Source of the DNA: JAGXTF01 sp044224315
Lineage (GTDB): Bacteria; Bacteroidota; Bacteroidia; NS11-12g; UBA955
DNA length: 64,000 nt
NCBI GenBank assembly: GCA_044224315.1
Contig: JBGAKR010000002.1
Location: 434,001-498,000, forward strand
Direction: 5' to 3'
The notes under the pieces were generated by a model that was given only the letters and a program-made list of their open reading frames with translations, made no database searches and was not told the DNA's origin. Position 1 is the stretch's first letter, and each line of letters begins with the position of its first letter. Below, piece after piece: positions 34,545-43,748 of this stretch. The position numbers and the translations under genes are program-made.

Positions 34545-35468
34545 TTGAAGGGCACAGTTATAAAATCAACCGGAAGCTGGTACCAGTTGCTTACTGAGGA
34601 TGGCACTGTATTGCCCGCCCGCATTCGGGGAAAATTCAGATTGCTGGATAAAGACACCAGTAACCCTGTGGCAGTTGGCGACCATGTTGAGTTTGAGGAT
34701 GATCCCGGCTACCCCGATACTGCTTTTATTACAGCATTAGAGCCGCGCAAAAATCACATCATCCGCAAAAGCAACAAACTCAGTTCCCAAAGACAGGTAT
34801 TAGCCGCCAATTTAGACCTCGCCGTAATGGTAGCCAGTATGGTGGCTCCCCGCACTTCAATGGGTTTTATCGACCGGTTTTTGGTATGCTGCGAATCTTT
34901 TCATTTACCCGTAATTTTATTTTTTAATAAAACCGATTTATTAGACGAAAATGGCCTCGAAGTATTAAAAGATTACATGAAAGTGTATTCCGACGCAGGC
35001 TATGAAGTCCACTCAGGATCGGCATTACAGCCCCAAACCCTGGAAGTATTGCACCAGAGAATTAAGGGCAAAACCATTATGGAAATCGGGCATAGCGGAG
35101 TGGGTAAAAGCACCATTTTAAATACTTTATATCCGGGTTCAAATGTTAAAGTGCAAAGCATAAGCAGCCAGCACGAAAAAGGCAAACACACCACCACTTT
35201 TGCAGAAATGCATATAATGCCCGACAATACAAGGTTTATAGACACACCCGGCATCCGCGATTTTGGGGTGGTAGATGTACCTACTGAAGAAGTGGGACAA
35301 TATTTTCCTGAATTCAGACGTTATATGCCCGATTGCAAATTCAACGATTGTCAGCATACAAATGAACCCGGATGCGCCGTAAAAAATGCTGTGGAAGCCG
35401 GACAAATATCTGCAGAACGTTATTATAGCTATACCAGCATTTTGCGGGGTGATGATGTATTCGATTGA
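34545..35468 (+). CDS. rsgA: Ribosome small-subunit GTPase RsgA
   Basis: A 307-residue protein with a circularly permuted GTPase: OB domain (1-75), G4 FFNKTD, then G1 GHSGVGKSTILN, then G3 IDTPGIRDFG. A C-terminal zinc knuckle follows (CKFNDCQHTNEPGC). It assists 30S subunit maturation. The start is a TTG at 34545, because no ATG or GTG is in frame between the metF end and the first conserved strand (KGTVIKSTGSWY). Confidence 0.95.
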   Translation: MKGTVIKSTGSWYQLLTEDGTVLPARIRGKFRLLDKDTSNPVAVGDHVEFEDDPGYPDTAFITALEPRKNHIIRKSNKLSSQRQVLAANLDLAVMVASMVAPRTSMGFIDRFLVCCESFHLPVILFFNKTDLLDENGLEVLKDYMKVYSDAGYEVHSGSALQPQTLEVLHQRIKGKTIMEIGHSGVGKSTILNTLYPGSNVKVQSISSQHEKGKHTTTFAEMHIMPDNTRFIDTPGIRDFGVVDVPTEEVGQYFPEFRRYMPDCKFNDCQHTNEPGCAVKNAVEAGQISAERYYSYTSILRGDDVFD

Positions 35469-35489
35469 ATTATACCAACAAATTAACGG

Positions 35490-36812
35490 ATGAAATATAT
35501 TTTTACTTTCGCATTTATTCTAATTCTAAACTGTATAAAAGGGCAAAACCTGAGCATCAATAATGATCATGGATTTTACTTTTATATACCCAACAATTTA
35601 ACTTTTGATATAAGGGAATTTGAACTCGACGCAACTTCGGATTTAATTTACGAAAAAGGCGCTTATTATGTAAAAGATGGACACGACTTTGTAAAACTAA
35701 CTTTTACCCATCGGGCAGATAAGAAAAAATACAAGTTTAGCTATCCGGTGAATAAACCAAAAATTACCGGAATTTATCTGGGTAAAATTGCCACTGGCAG
35801 TGAATGTACCTTAAAAGATATTAACAAATACGATTTATTAAGAATCAAATTTGATGTGGATAGCATAGTTGGAAATAATTGGTTCAAAATCACCGGTTTT
35901 ACCGAGCAGTTGTTAACCAGTAAAACATTCAATGTAATGGATTCTAAAAACGGAGACCGGCATTTTGACATAAACACCCTCGATACCACCGAAATACCCC
36001 AATTTTATAGCCTGGAGAACATAAGCATCCAAACCAGAGAGAACATTTTACTACCCCAATCTGTTAATTTTTTTGTGCGTTTCGTTACTCTAAATTCGTC
36101 TGCCTTTTCAAATCCGATTTACAACTGGTACAGCATTTTAGATTGGGTTTACCCCGAAAAAACCTATTCAGAAATCAGGATTAAAAACAAGGAAATTGAT
36201 AATCCCATTATACTGCAAAAACAATCCCTAGGTGACTCTGCATACATCTTATCTCGCACCGTTTTTAACAGTACATTTGAGTTTTTTACAACAGTTTCCG
36301 ATAAAAACATACTCACATACAAAGCCTGGATTGTAGATTCTTTAAATGCAAGTGTGGTAAAATACCACGATGAAAAACCACAGGAAAAAACCGATTTGAA
36401 TGGGTTAAATTTAAAGTTAACACGCTATTTAGGCAATGGATATACCCTGGAATATCATTTGCAATCTACCCACAAAGATTTTCTGCTGGCTGGATCGGTT
36501 GCATTGCCTCAAACCTGGACGAACGACACAAAAATGCTAGGTAAAGCCGGAGAATTGATTCAAAACCAACTGGCAATTTGGAAGTCTATGAATTTGAAAG
36601 CCGATAGCGTTTTGGTTATGTACAAGGGGAAAACCCTGGCCATAGTGAGGCTCGATCTTCAAAAAGCCAATCCTTGTGGCAATATTGATTGTACAAGCAC
36701 TACCCTGTTCTATCAATACCATTTACCTGAAGGTATTGTAATAAAAGAGCCAAAAAAACTCAAAAAACTGAACGCCAAACTGGCGAAAGTGCCCATTGAT
36801 CCGGGTAAATAA
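35490..36812 (+). CDS. Exported hypothetical protein
   Basis: A 440-residue protein with a signal peptide (MKYIFTFAFILILNCIKGQ). The rest is soluble and predicted mixed beta, with no catalytic motif I recognise. Segments such as FYFYIPNNLTFDIREFEL and the C-terminal PEGIVIKEPKKLKKLNAKL carry no family signature. It begins 21 bp after rsgA and may be co-transcribed. Its end is about 40 bp upstream of the SRP RNA promoter. Confidence 0.7.
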   Translation: MKYIFTFAFILILNCIKGQNLSINNDHGFYFYIPNNLTFDIREFELDATSDLIYEKGAYYVKDGHDFVKLTFTHRADKKKYKFSYPVNKPKITGIYLGKIATGSECTLKDINKYDLLRIKFDVDSIVGNNWFKITGFTEQLLTSKTFNVMDSKNGDRHFDINTLDTTEIPQFYSLENISIQTRENILLPQSVNFFVRFVTLNSSAFSNPIYNWYSILDWVYPEKTYSEIRIKNKEIDNPIILQKQSLGDSAYILSRTVFNSTFEFFTTVSDKNILTYKAWIVDSLNASVVKYHDEKPQEKTDLNGLNLKLTRYLGNGYTLEYHLQSTHKDFLLAGSVALPQTWTNDTKMLGKAGELIQNQLAIWKSMNLKADSVLVMYKGKTLAIVRLDLQKANPCGNIDCTSTTLFYQYHLPEGIVIKEPKKLKKLNAKLAKVPIDPGK

Positions 36813-36829
36813 AAAATCTCCAAATCAGA

Positions 36830-36860
36830 TTTTGGAGCCGCCAACAAATCACTATCTTTG
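36830..36860 (+). promoter_or_regulatory. Promoter of SRP RNA
   Basis: A -33 TTTGG (36830-36834) and -7 box TATCTTTG (36853-36860) with about 18 bp between them match the Bacteroidota promoter. The -7 box ends 4 nt before the closing stem of the SRP RNA. This fixes the local distance between box and RNA start. Confidence 0.65.
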
Positions 36861-36864
36861 CACC

Positions 36865-36945
36865 GGCGGTACGGTCAGCTCCCCGTGAACTCCCCCAGGA
36901 CCGGAAGGTAGCAAGGGCAGCGGGTTGTAGCGGCGCGATACCGCC
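36865..36945 (+). ncRNA. ffs: Signal recognition particle RNA (4.5S-type)
   Basis: An ~81-nt RNA closed by GGCGGTA/TACCGCC. The conserved apical part includes GTGAACTCCCCCAGGACCGG, AAGGTAGCAAGGGCAG and GGGTTGTAGC, with the GGAA tetraloop that binds Ffh. It targets nascent membrane proteins to SecYEG. A T run (ATTTTTTATT) follows directly and should terminate it. Confidence 0.93.
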
Positions 36946-36953
36946 ATTTTTTA

Positions 36954-37480
36954 TTGCCGTTGACATTTTTTGCTTCGCAAAAAAGTCTTACGGCAATAAA
37001 AACCCTCGACCGCAAGGTCGGGGTAGTTGCAGCCCAGCACTCAGCAAAGCATTTTCCAAAGCAAAAATTCTTAGGCAAATAAAACCCAGACAAGCTACCC
37101 ATGGGAGCTTCGTCGGGGTATTCCAAACCAAACAAAATCTCACAAATTTTCTGCTTCCAAAGCAAAAATTCTTAGGCAAATAAAACCCAGACAAGCTACC
37201 CTTGGGAGCTTCGTCGGGGTATTCCAAACCAAACAAAATCTCACAACCTTTCTGCTTCCAAAGCAAAAATTCTTAGGCAAATAAAACCCAGACAAGCTAC
37301 CCTTGGGAGCTTCGTCGGGGTATTCCAAACCAAACAAAATCTCACAACCTTTCTGCTTCCAAAGCAAAAATTCGTAGGCAAATAAAAACCCTCGACCAAT
37401 AGGTCGGGGTAGTTACAGCAAAGCATTCAGCTAATGGTTTCTGCTGCAAAAAAGTCTTACGGCAATAAAAACCCTTGACT
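36954..37480. repeat. 101-bp tandem repeat block framed by hairpin-bearing repeats
   Basis: A unit beginning CCAAAGCAAAAATTCTTAGG recurs at 37056, 37157, 37258 and 37359 with an exact 101-bp step; the last copy is cut short. Both flanks carry a related word, GCAAAAAAGTCTTACGGCAA (36977 and 37446), and a CTCGACC(4 nt)GGTCGGGG hairpin (37005 and 37391). The core unit looks like a diverged form of the flank (GCAAAAAttCTTAgGGCAA-like). Minus-strand frames through the units repeat MLWKQK but shift frame and are not credible genes. Bases 37481-37640 hold no gene. Confidence 0.85.
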
Positions 37481-37640
37481 ATAACCGCCTCGTTAAGGTG
37501 CATACAAAACAAAGAGATTTCTCGCAGTTCTGTCAGCTGTTTTAAAAGTATATTTAGTAGGTAAATAATTCTCCGAAAATAGTAACAAATTCAATTAAGA
37601 ATGTTCCTTATTCTTATCTTGAAACGCAATGATAATTAAT

Positions 37641-38309
37641 TCAAACATTTATAAAACCTAGAATCCCCAAAGCCGGTTGGACATCAGTTCTTAAATCCAG
37701 CATAGATGGATCAATGCTCCAGTCAGCTGCAATTTTAAAAACCAATTCCTCATCAGGGCTGTCTCCAGAATCAGCTTCCTCCTCAAATTCACCTGAGGAA
37801 TTAAGTAGATTGAATAATTTTTCTATTTGACCAGACTCACCTTCATTCAATATGATTTCCCCCATTTCGCCATTATAACTATAAGCTCTTATTAATTCAC
37901 CCTGAATAGCTTTCATCCATGCATGACAATCCACTCCTCTGTGGGTTTGAAAATACTGGGCTTCTCCAAATTTTTTGCTCATTTCTTTTAAATCTTGAAT
38001 TATGCCATGTGCAAGTGCTGCAGAATCAGCTGTTCCGGCATATTCAGTAATGAGACACCAGCCATCAACCGGTGGGGTAATATACGAGGCAGGCTGAGAC
38101 AGATTGCTAATTTCCACTATTCCTGCCTTCCAATTGCAAGGCAACTGATCTTGCAATCCTAAATAATTCGCTAAATCCTGTATTTTCTCGGTACGCACTG
38201 CATACCACTGTTGTTTCACACCAAATCCTTGCGGTAAATCAGGAGTTGACATCTCATCTAATAGGCTCTGTGAGCCAGGGTATCCAACAAATCTTTTAGG
38301 AATTTCCAT
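37641..38309 (-). CDS. Hypothetical soluble protein
   Basis: A 222-residue acidic protein with no signal peptide. There is a WYAVRTEKIQDLANYLGL block near 35-53, a PPVDGWCLITEYAG block near 82-95 and an acidic stretch (EFEEEADSGDSPDEEL) near 175-190. The size, acidity and isolated position next to repeats are like those of polymorphic-toxin immunity or Imm-type proteins, but no family is recognised and no toxin gene is adjacent. Function unknown. Confidence 0.7.
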   Translation of the reverse strand: MEIPKRFVGYPGSQSLLDEMSTPDLPQGFGVKQQWYAVRTEKIQDLANYLGLQDQLPCNWKAGIVEISNLSQPASYITPPVDGWCLITEYAGTADSAALAHGIIQDLKEMSKKFGEAQYFQTHRGVDCHAWMKAIQGELIRAYSYNGEMGEIILNEGESGQIEKLFNLLNSSGEFEEEADSGDSPDEELVFKIAADWSIDPSMLDLRTDVQPALGILGFINV

Positions 38310-38451
38310 ATAACTAACAAATATTGTTTCAAAAATATTCTATTCCCATAATATTTTCGTGATTTTCACTAGGAATATAGAATTAAATTTAGGTCAAAGT
38401 ACGGCATCAACTCTATCTTTTGCCTGAATTCAAACTGAATAATTTAACCAC

Positions 38452-38459
38452 TATCTTTG
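38452..38459 (+). promoter_or_regulatory. Bacteroidota -7 box for the acyl-CoA carboxylase gene
   Basis: TATCTTTG is an exact match, identical to the SRP RNA box, and ends 7 nt before the ATG at 38467. Confidence 0.6.
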
Positions 38460-38466
38460 CTCCTTT

Positions 38467-40110
38467 ATGTCTACCGATATAAACTTCAACAAGAACGAAG
38501 ACGCCAACATGCAGCTGTGGGATGCTGTGCGTGCCAAACTCATTAAAATCCATGAAGGTGGGGGTGCCAAAGCGGCGGCCAAACAAAAAGAAAAAAACAA
38601 AATGCTGGCCCGCGAAAGGATTGAATACCTGCGCGATAAAAACAGCAACTGGATAGAAATAGGCGCCTTTGCAGGCTATGAAATGTATCCCGAATACGGT
38701 GGATGCCCCGCGGCTGGTGTAATTGCCGGAATAGGCTATATCAGCGGCAAACAATGCGTAATTGTAGCCAACGATGCCACTGTAAAAGCAGGTGCCTGGT
38801 TTCCCATTACCGGCAAAAAAAACCTACGCGCCCAGGAAATTGCCATGGAAAACCGCCTGCCCATTATTTATCTGGTAGACAGTGCGGGTGTGTTTTTACC
38901 CATGCAAGATGAGATTTTCCCCGATAAAGAACATTTCGGTCGCATATTCCGCAACAATGCCATTATGAGCAGCATGGGCATTACCCAGATTGCCGCTGTA
39001 ATGGGGAGTTGCGTTGCCGGTGGTGCTTACTTGCCCATTATGAGCGATGAAGCCCTGATTGTGGAAGGAACCGGAAGTATTTTTCTGGCCGGAAGTTATT
39101 TGGTAAAAGCCGCAGTGGGCGAAGATGTAGACAACGAAACCCTGGGCGGTGCCAGCACCCAAAGCGAAATTAGCGGGGTAATCGACGACAAATTTCCGGA
39201 TGATAAAAGCTGCCTGGATCGCATTAAATATATTATGGATAAATTGGGCAAATTTGAAAAAGCCGGATTTGACCGTACCAAGCCTGCAGCCCCCGCCAAA
39301 AGCGAGAAAGAAATACTGGGCATTTTACCCAATGAAAGAAATAAACCCTATAAAACCATCGAAATAATTGAAAGGCTGGTTGATAAAAGTGAGTTTGAAC
39401 AATACAAAGAAGATTATGGCAAAACCATTATCTGTGGCTGGGGTCGCATTGATGGCTGGGCGGTAGGAATTGTTGCAAACAACCGCGAAATTTCGAAAGC
39501 CAAAAAACCCGGTGGCAGCAATGAAATGCAATTTGGAGGTGTGATTTATAGCGACAGTGCCGACAAAGCCGCCCGTTTTATTATGAATTGCAACCAGAAA
39601 AAAATACCCTTGGTTTTTTTACAGGATGTAACCGGATTTATGGTGGGCAGTCGCAGCGAACAAGGCGGAATTATAAAAGACGGTGCCAAAATGGTAAATG
39701 CCATGAGCAATTCTACGGTGCCCAAATTTACCATTGTAGTTGGGAACAGCTACGGAGCCGGCAACTACGCCATGTGCGGCAAAGCTTACGATCCGCGTTT
39801 AATTGTGGCCTGGCCCAGTGCAAAAATTGCCGTAATGGGTGGCGAACAAGCGGCTAAAGTATTGTTGCAAATCGAAGAAATGAGCCTCAAATCCAAAGGT
39901 GAAATTATTACACCAGAAGCTGAAAAAGAATTGTTAGATAAAATTACCCAACGCTACGAAAGCCAAACCACACCGTATTATGCAGCCAGCCGTTTGTGGG
40001 TAGATGCCATCATTAACCCCCTTGAAACCCGCCAGTGGATTAGTATGGGCATAGAAGCCGCCAACCATGCACCGGTAGCCAAATACAATGTGGGTGTATT
40101 GCAAACCTGA
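38467..40110 (+). CDS. Acyl-CoA carboxylase carboxyltransferase (beta) subunit
   Basis: A 547-residue biotin-dependent carboxyltransferase with the two crotonase-fold halves. The N half has VDSAGVFLPMQDEIFPDKEH and then MGSCVAGGAYLPIMSDE. The C half has QDVTGFMVGS and then NSYGAGNYAMCGKAYDPR. The pattern is closest to methylcrotonyl-CoA or geranyl-CoA carboxylase beta subunits; propionyl-CoA is also possible. It transfers CO2 from carboxybiotin to the acyl-CoA. The biotin carboxylase subunit is not encoded nearby. Confidence 0.9.
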   Translation: MSTDINFNKNEDANMQLWDAVRAKLIKIHEGGGAKAAAKQKEKNKMLARERIEYLRDKNSNWIEIGAFAGYEMYPEYGGCPAAGVIAGIGYISGKQCVIVANDATVKAGAWFPITGKKNLRAQEIAMENRLPIIYLVDSAGVFLPMQDEIFPDKEHFGRIFRNNAIMSSMGITQIAAVMGSCVAGGAYLPIMSDEALIVEGTGSIFLAGSYLVKAAVGEDVDNETLGGASTQSEISGVIDDKFPDDKSCLDRIKYIMDKLGKFEKAGFDRTKPAAPAKSEKEILGILPNERNKPYKTIEIIERLVDKSEFEQYKEDYGKTIICGWGRIDGWAVGIVANNREISKAKKPGGSNEMQFGGVIYSDSADKAARFIMNCNQKKIPLVFLQDVTGFMVGSRSEQGGIIKDGAKMVNAMSNSTVPKFTIVVGNSYGAGNYAMCGKAYDPRLIVAWPSAKIAVMGGEQAAKVLLQIEEMSLKSKGEIITPEAEKELLDKITQRYESQTTPYYAASRLWVDAIINPLETRQWISMGIEAANHAPVAKYNVGVLQT

Positions 40111-40202
40111 TTGAATTCTAAATTAAATTCATTAGTTTTAATTCAATTTTTAAATACCCAAATCGGGTTGAATCTAAAACCAACTTTTTGTATATTTGAA
40201 TA

Positions 40203-40343
40203 ATGGCAGAATTGCTGAATATATCCGAGGAAGAAAAAATAAAACGTCGTATGGCACTTACACCTACCCAGCGTTTCAGGTTATTTATGCGATTGTACAA
40301 ATTGGGTAAATTCATGCAGAAAGCCAAACCAAAAGTTAATTGA
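40203..40343 (+). CDS. 46-aa basic small protein coupled to a nucleotidyltransferase
   Basis: A short frame reading MAELLNISEEEKIKRRMALT, then PTQRFRLFMRLYKLGKFMQK and a basic tail. Its stop overlaps the start of the next gene (TGATG), the tight coupling seen in toxin-antitoxin pairs. The pattern 'mt..eRfr.f..L...' is like small proteins found before Bacteroidota nucleotidyltransferase genes. No function is established. Confidence 0.65.
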   Translation: MAELLNISEEEKIKRRMALTPTQRFRLFMRLYKLGKFMQKAKPKVN

Positions 40344-40822
40344 TGGATATACTCGACGATTCTATAATTAAATTGTGGAGATGCTTGCATGAATTTCATG
40401 TGAATTATATTATGATTGGTGGCTTCGCGGTAAACATGAACGGGTATCATCGTTTCACAGAAGATTTAGACATTTTAATTGAAGATAATTCGGAAAATAG
40501 AAAAAATTTCAGACAGGCTTTAAATGCAGCGGAAATAGGCGATTTCGCAATTCTGGAAACCATGGAGATCATTCCTGGAATGACCAGCATTTTATTGGAC
40601 GGTGGGATGGAATTGGACATATTTAATATATTACCCGGTTATGAAAATTTAGCATTTTCGCAATTACATTCCGATGCAATCACGCAGGATATTGAAGGTA
40701 TTCCAGTGTGCTTTTTGCATTATAATCAAATTATCAAAACAAAGAAAATCACCAACCGGCCTAAAGACAGATTAGATATTGAAGAGCTTACCAAAATATA
40801 TAATATTAAAGATCAGGAGTGA
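40343..40822 (+). CDS. Nucleotidyltransferase (AbiEii/MNT-like)
   Basis: A 159-residue protein from the ATG at 40343. It has the polymerase-beta nucleotidyltransferase signature: MIGGFAVNMNGYHRFTEDLD (GG...T.D.D), then a third acidic residue in MELDIFNIL. The C-terminus (KTKKITNRPKDRLDIEELTK) is the usual 'k..Rp.D..Dl..L' block. Members act as NMP-transferring toxins or antitoxins of AbiE/MNT systems, or as tRNA/protein modifiers. It is translationally coupled to a 46-aa basic protein and overlaps the GNAT gene by 4 bp. Confidence 0.82.
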   Translation: MDILDDSIIKLWRCLHEFHVNYIMIGGFAVNMNGYHRFTEDLDILIEDNSENRKNFRQALNAAEIGDFAILETMEIIPGMTSILLDGGMELDIFNILPGYENLAFSQLHSDAITQDIEGIPVCFLHYNQIIKTKKITNRPKDRLDIEELTKIYNIKDQE

Positions 40823-41316
40823 CTTCTGAAACGATAATTCGCAAAATTTATGCATCAGAAAATAATGCAATTGCTGCACTGATTCGTGATGTATTCCATG
40901 AATTAAATGCCCCTAAAACGGGCACCGCATATAACGACCCAACGACCGATTATTTGTATGAAAAATTTAAAACTGAAGGCTCTGTTTTATTCGTTGCAGA
41001 AGTGAATGGCGAACTAGCCGGCTGCTGCGGCATCTACCCCACCGAAGGCTTGCCCGAAAACTATGCAGAACTGGTGCGTTTTTTTATTTCAAAACAATTC
41101 CGTGGAAAAGGAATCGGAAAAGCTTTAATGGAACAATGCACCCAATGGGCACGTAACTTTGGCTATACCCACTTATATCTCGAAACCATTCCGCAATTTG
41201 ATACTGCCATCGGAATTTATCAAGCGCAGGGATATCAACTATTAGATGCTCCCTTAGGCAACACAGGCCATACCACTTGTAACGTGTGGATGCTAAAAGA
41301 CATGCAAAAAATGTAA
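40819..41316 (+). CDS. GNAT-family N-acetyltransferase
   Basis: A 165-residue acetyltransferase starting at GTG 40819, inside the end of the nucleotidyltransferase gene. The acetyl-CoA loop is FRGKGIGKALMEQC (QxxGxG/A-type), preceded by YAELVRFFISK and followed by YTHLYLETIPQFDTAIGIYQ. Substrate unknown. The coupling to the nucleotidyltransferase raises the possibility of a three-gene module, since GNAT toxins also occur in TA systems; this is speculative. Confidence 0.85.
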   Translation: MTSETIIRKIYASENNAIAALIRDVFHELNAPKTGTAYNDPTTDYLYEKFKTEGSVLFVAEVNGELAGCCGIYPTEGLPENYAELVRFFISKQFRGKGIGKALMEQCTQWARNFGYTHLYLETIPQFDTAIGIYQAQGYQLLDAPLGNTGHTTCNVWMLKDMQKM

Positions 41317-41334
41317 GGTATTTCTTTTTTCCCC

Positions 41335-41342
41335 TATATTCG
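41335..41342 (+). promoter_or_regulatory. -7 box (TTCG variant) for fabD
   Basis: TATATTCG ends 6 nt before the fabD ATG at 41349. It is the same octamer as that before the XRE gene. Confidence 0.5.
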
Positions 41343-41348
41343 CCCCAT

Positions 41349-42230
41349 ATGGCAAAACACGCATATATTTTTCCAGGCCAGGGAAGCCAGTTTGTTGGCA
41401 TGGGCAAAGATCTTTACGATAACTATCCTGCCGCGCGCGACCTTTTTGAAAAAGCCAATGAAATTTTGGGCTTTCGCATTACAGACCTTATGTTCTCAGG
41501 TAACGATGAAGACCTGAAACAAACCCGGGTAACTCAACCCGCCATATTCCTGCACAGCGTAATCAGAGCTAAAATGCTCGAAAATTTTAAACCCGATATG
41601 GTAGCAGGCCATTCCTTAGGTGAATTCAGTGCACTGGTTGCCAATGGCACCCTCAATTTTGAGGACGGCTTAAAACTGGTATACCAGCGTGCCCTGGCCA
41701 TGCAGGAAGCCTGCGAATTGCAACCCTCTACCATGGCTGCAGTTTTGGCCCTTGATGACGAAAAAGTGGAAGAAATCTGTGCTTCAATTGATGGCGTGGT
41801 TGTGCCTGCAAACTATAATTGCCCGGGTCAGCTGGTCATTTCGGGAAGCATTGAAGCAGTAAATGAAGCCTGTGAAAAACTCAAAGCCGCAGGTGCCAAA
41901 CGCGCCCTGGTATTGCCTGTAGGGGGTGCTTTTCACTCACCCTTAATGGAACCTGCACGTGAAAAACTGGCCGCCGCCATTGAAAACACCCAATTTAACG
42001 ACCCCATTTGCCCGGTTTACCAAAACGTTACCGCCAGCGCAGTTTCCGATAAAAACGAAATTAAAAAGAACCTGGTAGCGCAGTTAACCGCACCCGTTCG
42101 CTGGACCCAAAGTGTAAAAGCCATGTGGGCCGATGGTGGCACACACTATACCGAAGTAGGTCCCGGAAAAGTACTGCAAGGTTTGGTAAAGAAAATTGCA
42201 CCCGAAGCCGAGGCAGAAAGTATTGCCTAA
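41349..42230 (+). CDS. fabD: Malonyl-CoA:ACP transacylase
   Basis: A 293-residue FabD from the ATG at 41349 (MAKHAYIFPGQGSQFVGMGK); the longer frame from 41286 overlaps the GNAT gene and the -7 box. The nucleophile elbow GHSLGEFSAL and the conserved His in GGAFHSPLM are present, as is an FPGQGSQ N-terminus. It loads malonyl groups on ACP for fatty acid synthesis. No other fab gene is adjacent. Confidence 0.95.
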   Translation: MAKHAYIFPGQGSQFVGMGKDLYDNYPAARDLFEKANEILGFRITDLMFSGNDEDLKQTRVTQPAIFLHSVIRAKMLENFKPDMVAGHSLGEFSALVANGTLNFEDGLKLVYQRALAMQEACELQPSTMAAVLALDDEKVEEICASIDGVVVPANYNCPGQLVISGSIEAVNEACEKLKAAGAKRALVLPVGGAFHSPLMEPAREKLAAAIENTQFNDPICPVYQNVTASAVSDKNEIKKNLVAQLTAPVRWTQSVKAMWADGGTHYTEVGPGKVLQGLVKKIAPEAEAESIA

Positions 42231-42284
42231 AATATTTATTTAAATCTGTATTTTTTTAAAAATTGCCATAAAAACAAAACAACA

Positions 42285-43748
42285 ATGAAAAAAACAATTG
42301 GTTTTTTTGCTCTGATTACTTTATTATTTTCAGGCGCATTTGCACAAGTAACCACACTGGAATCAAGAAAATTTGATGCCGATGATTTTCTCGATCATTC
42401 ATTATCCCTGGGCCAAAAGGGTATAGTAATGTATGGCTGGGAAGACAATACCAATCTGGCCATTAAACAGCTCGATACCAATCTTGAAAACAAAAACACC
42501 TGGAAAATTACCACCGAAAAACGCACAACCCTTCACGGTGCAATTTATGCCGAAGATCTGGGTGTAATTGTGGTAATGATGAAGCAATCGCGCACAGAAT
42601 ATGTAATGCATACCATTGAGGTAGACAGCAAAAAGAAAAAGGCCACTACCCTAAGCGTACCCAAAGGCACCTGGTTGTCTAATATGGTTTTGAATAAAGA
42701 CGTAATCTGGTTTGTAGCCTCTACCAAAAAAACCAAATTTTTATTTAAATGCCCCATCAAATCTCCACGCCTTACCCCCGTAAATTTGCAATTCGGCCAT
42801 GAAAAAGAATTGATTTCTACCTTGGGTGTAATTGACAATAAAGAGCTTTTCGTGGGTTTTGATTACGGACCCAAAAAACACCGCGAATTTGACATTGCAA
42901 TTTTAAATTCGGATGGTAAAATAAAAATCAAAAGCCTGCTAGGCTCGCTGGAAAGTACCGACAGGCAATTATTTATAGATGGCAATGTAACAGCCCTCGG
43001 CGAAGACGATTATGCCATTACCGGCCTTTATAATAAAAAAGGAAGAGGCATTGGAAACGGCGTTTATTTTGCCCGTTTTTCGGATGGGAAAACCCGCTAT
43101 ATGAGTAAATTTGACTACAGTGATTTCGAACATTTTTATGATTATTTAAGCGACAAACGCCGCGAAAAAATTGAGGGTAAAATTGCCAAGAAAAAAGACA
43201 AAGGCAAAGAGGTTACCATCAACTCCATGTCTATCATGCACCGGGCTATTCTTACCGAAAATGGCCTCGTTTTTATTGGCGAATACTATTACCCTACCTA
43301 TCGCACAGAAACCTACTATGTAAACGGTAAAATGCAAACCCGCACTGTATTTGACGGTTATCAGTACACACACGGAATGGCAATTGGAATCAGCAATGAC
43401 GGCACAAAATTGTTCGACCACCACATTCCTATGTTGGTACCCTACAAACCCATGGTTGCGCAGCGCTTTTTACGTGTAGTTGAAGATTCTGCAGGAATTA
43501 AAATTTTGCACACCTCTGGCAGAGCCGTATTCTCCAGTGTAATTGCGAATGGCGATATCGGAAACAACGAGTGGGCCGTAATTACCGACATTCCCGATAA
43601 CCAAAAAGAAAAATGGTCGGCCAGTGTAGGCATCTATTGGTACGAAAATTATTTCTTTATTCTTGAACAACAAAAAATCAAGGAAAAAGGAAAACTTTTG
43701 GCCAAAAAGAAAATCGAAAACTACGCCATTAAAATCAGCGTTGACTAG
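42285..43748 (+). CDS. Exported hypothetical protein
   Basis: A 487-residue protein with a signal peptide (MKKTIGFFALITLLFSGAFA). The mature part appears as repeated beta strands (for example GIVMYGWEDNTNLAIKQL, then GVIVVMMKQSRTEYVMHTIE), consistent with a beta-propeller-like fold. A Lys-rich stretch near 300 (KIAKKKDKGKE) interrupts it. No enzyme motif or sorting tail is visible. Family not recognised. Confidence 0.72.
   Translation: MKKTIGFFALITLLFSGAFAQVTTLESRKFDADDFLDHSLSLGQKGIVMYGWEDNTNLAIKQLDTNLENKNTWKITTEKRTTLHGAIYAEDLGVIVVMMKQSRTEYVMHTIEVDSKKKKATTLSVPKGTWLSNMVLNKDVIWFVASTKKTKFLFKCPIKSPRLTPVNLQFGHEKELISTLGVIDNKELFVGFDYGPKKHREFDIAILNSDGKIKIKSLLGSLESTDRQLFIDGNVTALGEDDYAITGLYNKKGRGIGNGVYFARFSDGKTRYMSKFDYSDFEHFYDYLSDKRREKIEGKIAKKKDKGKEVTINSMSIMHRAILTENGLVFIGEYYYPTYRTETYYVNGKMQTRTVFDGYQYTHGMAIGISNDGTKLFDHHIPMLVPYKPMVAQRFLRVVEDSAGIKILHTSGRAVFSSVIANGDIGNNEWAVITDIPDNQKEKWSASVGIYWYENYFFILEQQKIKEKGKLLAKKKIENYAIKISVD

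Noticed and set aside
36875..37426. Four overlapping minus-strand frames beginning MLWKQK as a repeat-protein family
   Set aside because: They arise from the 101-bp unit; 101 is not a multiple of three, so frames change between copies, and no start signals are present.
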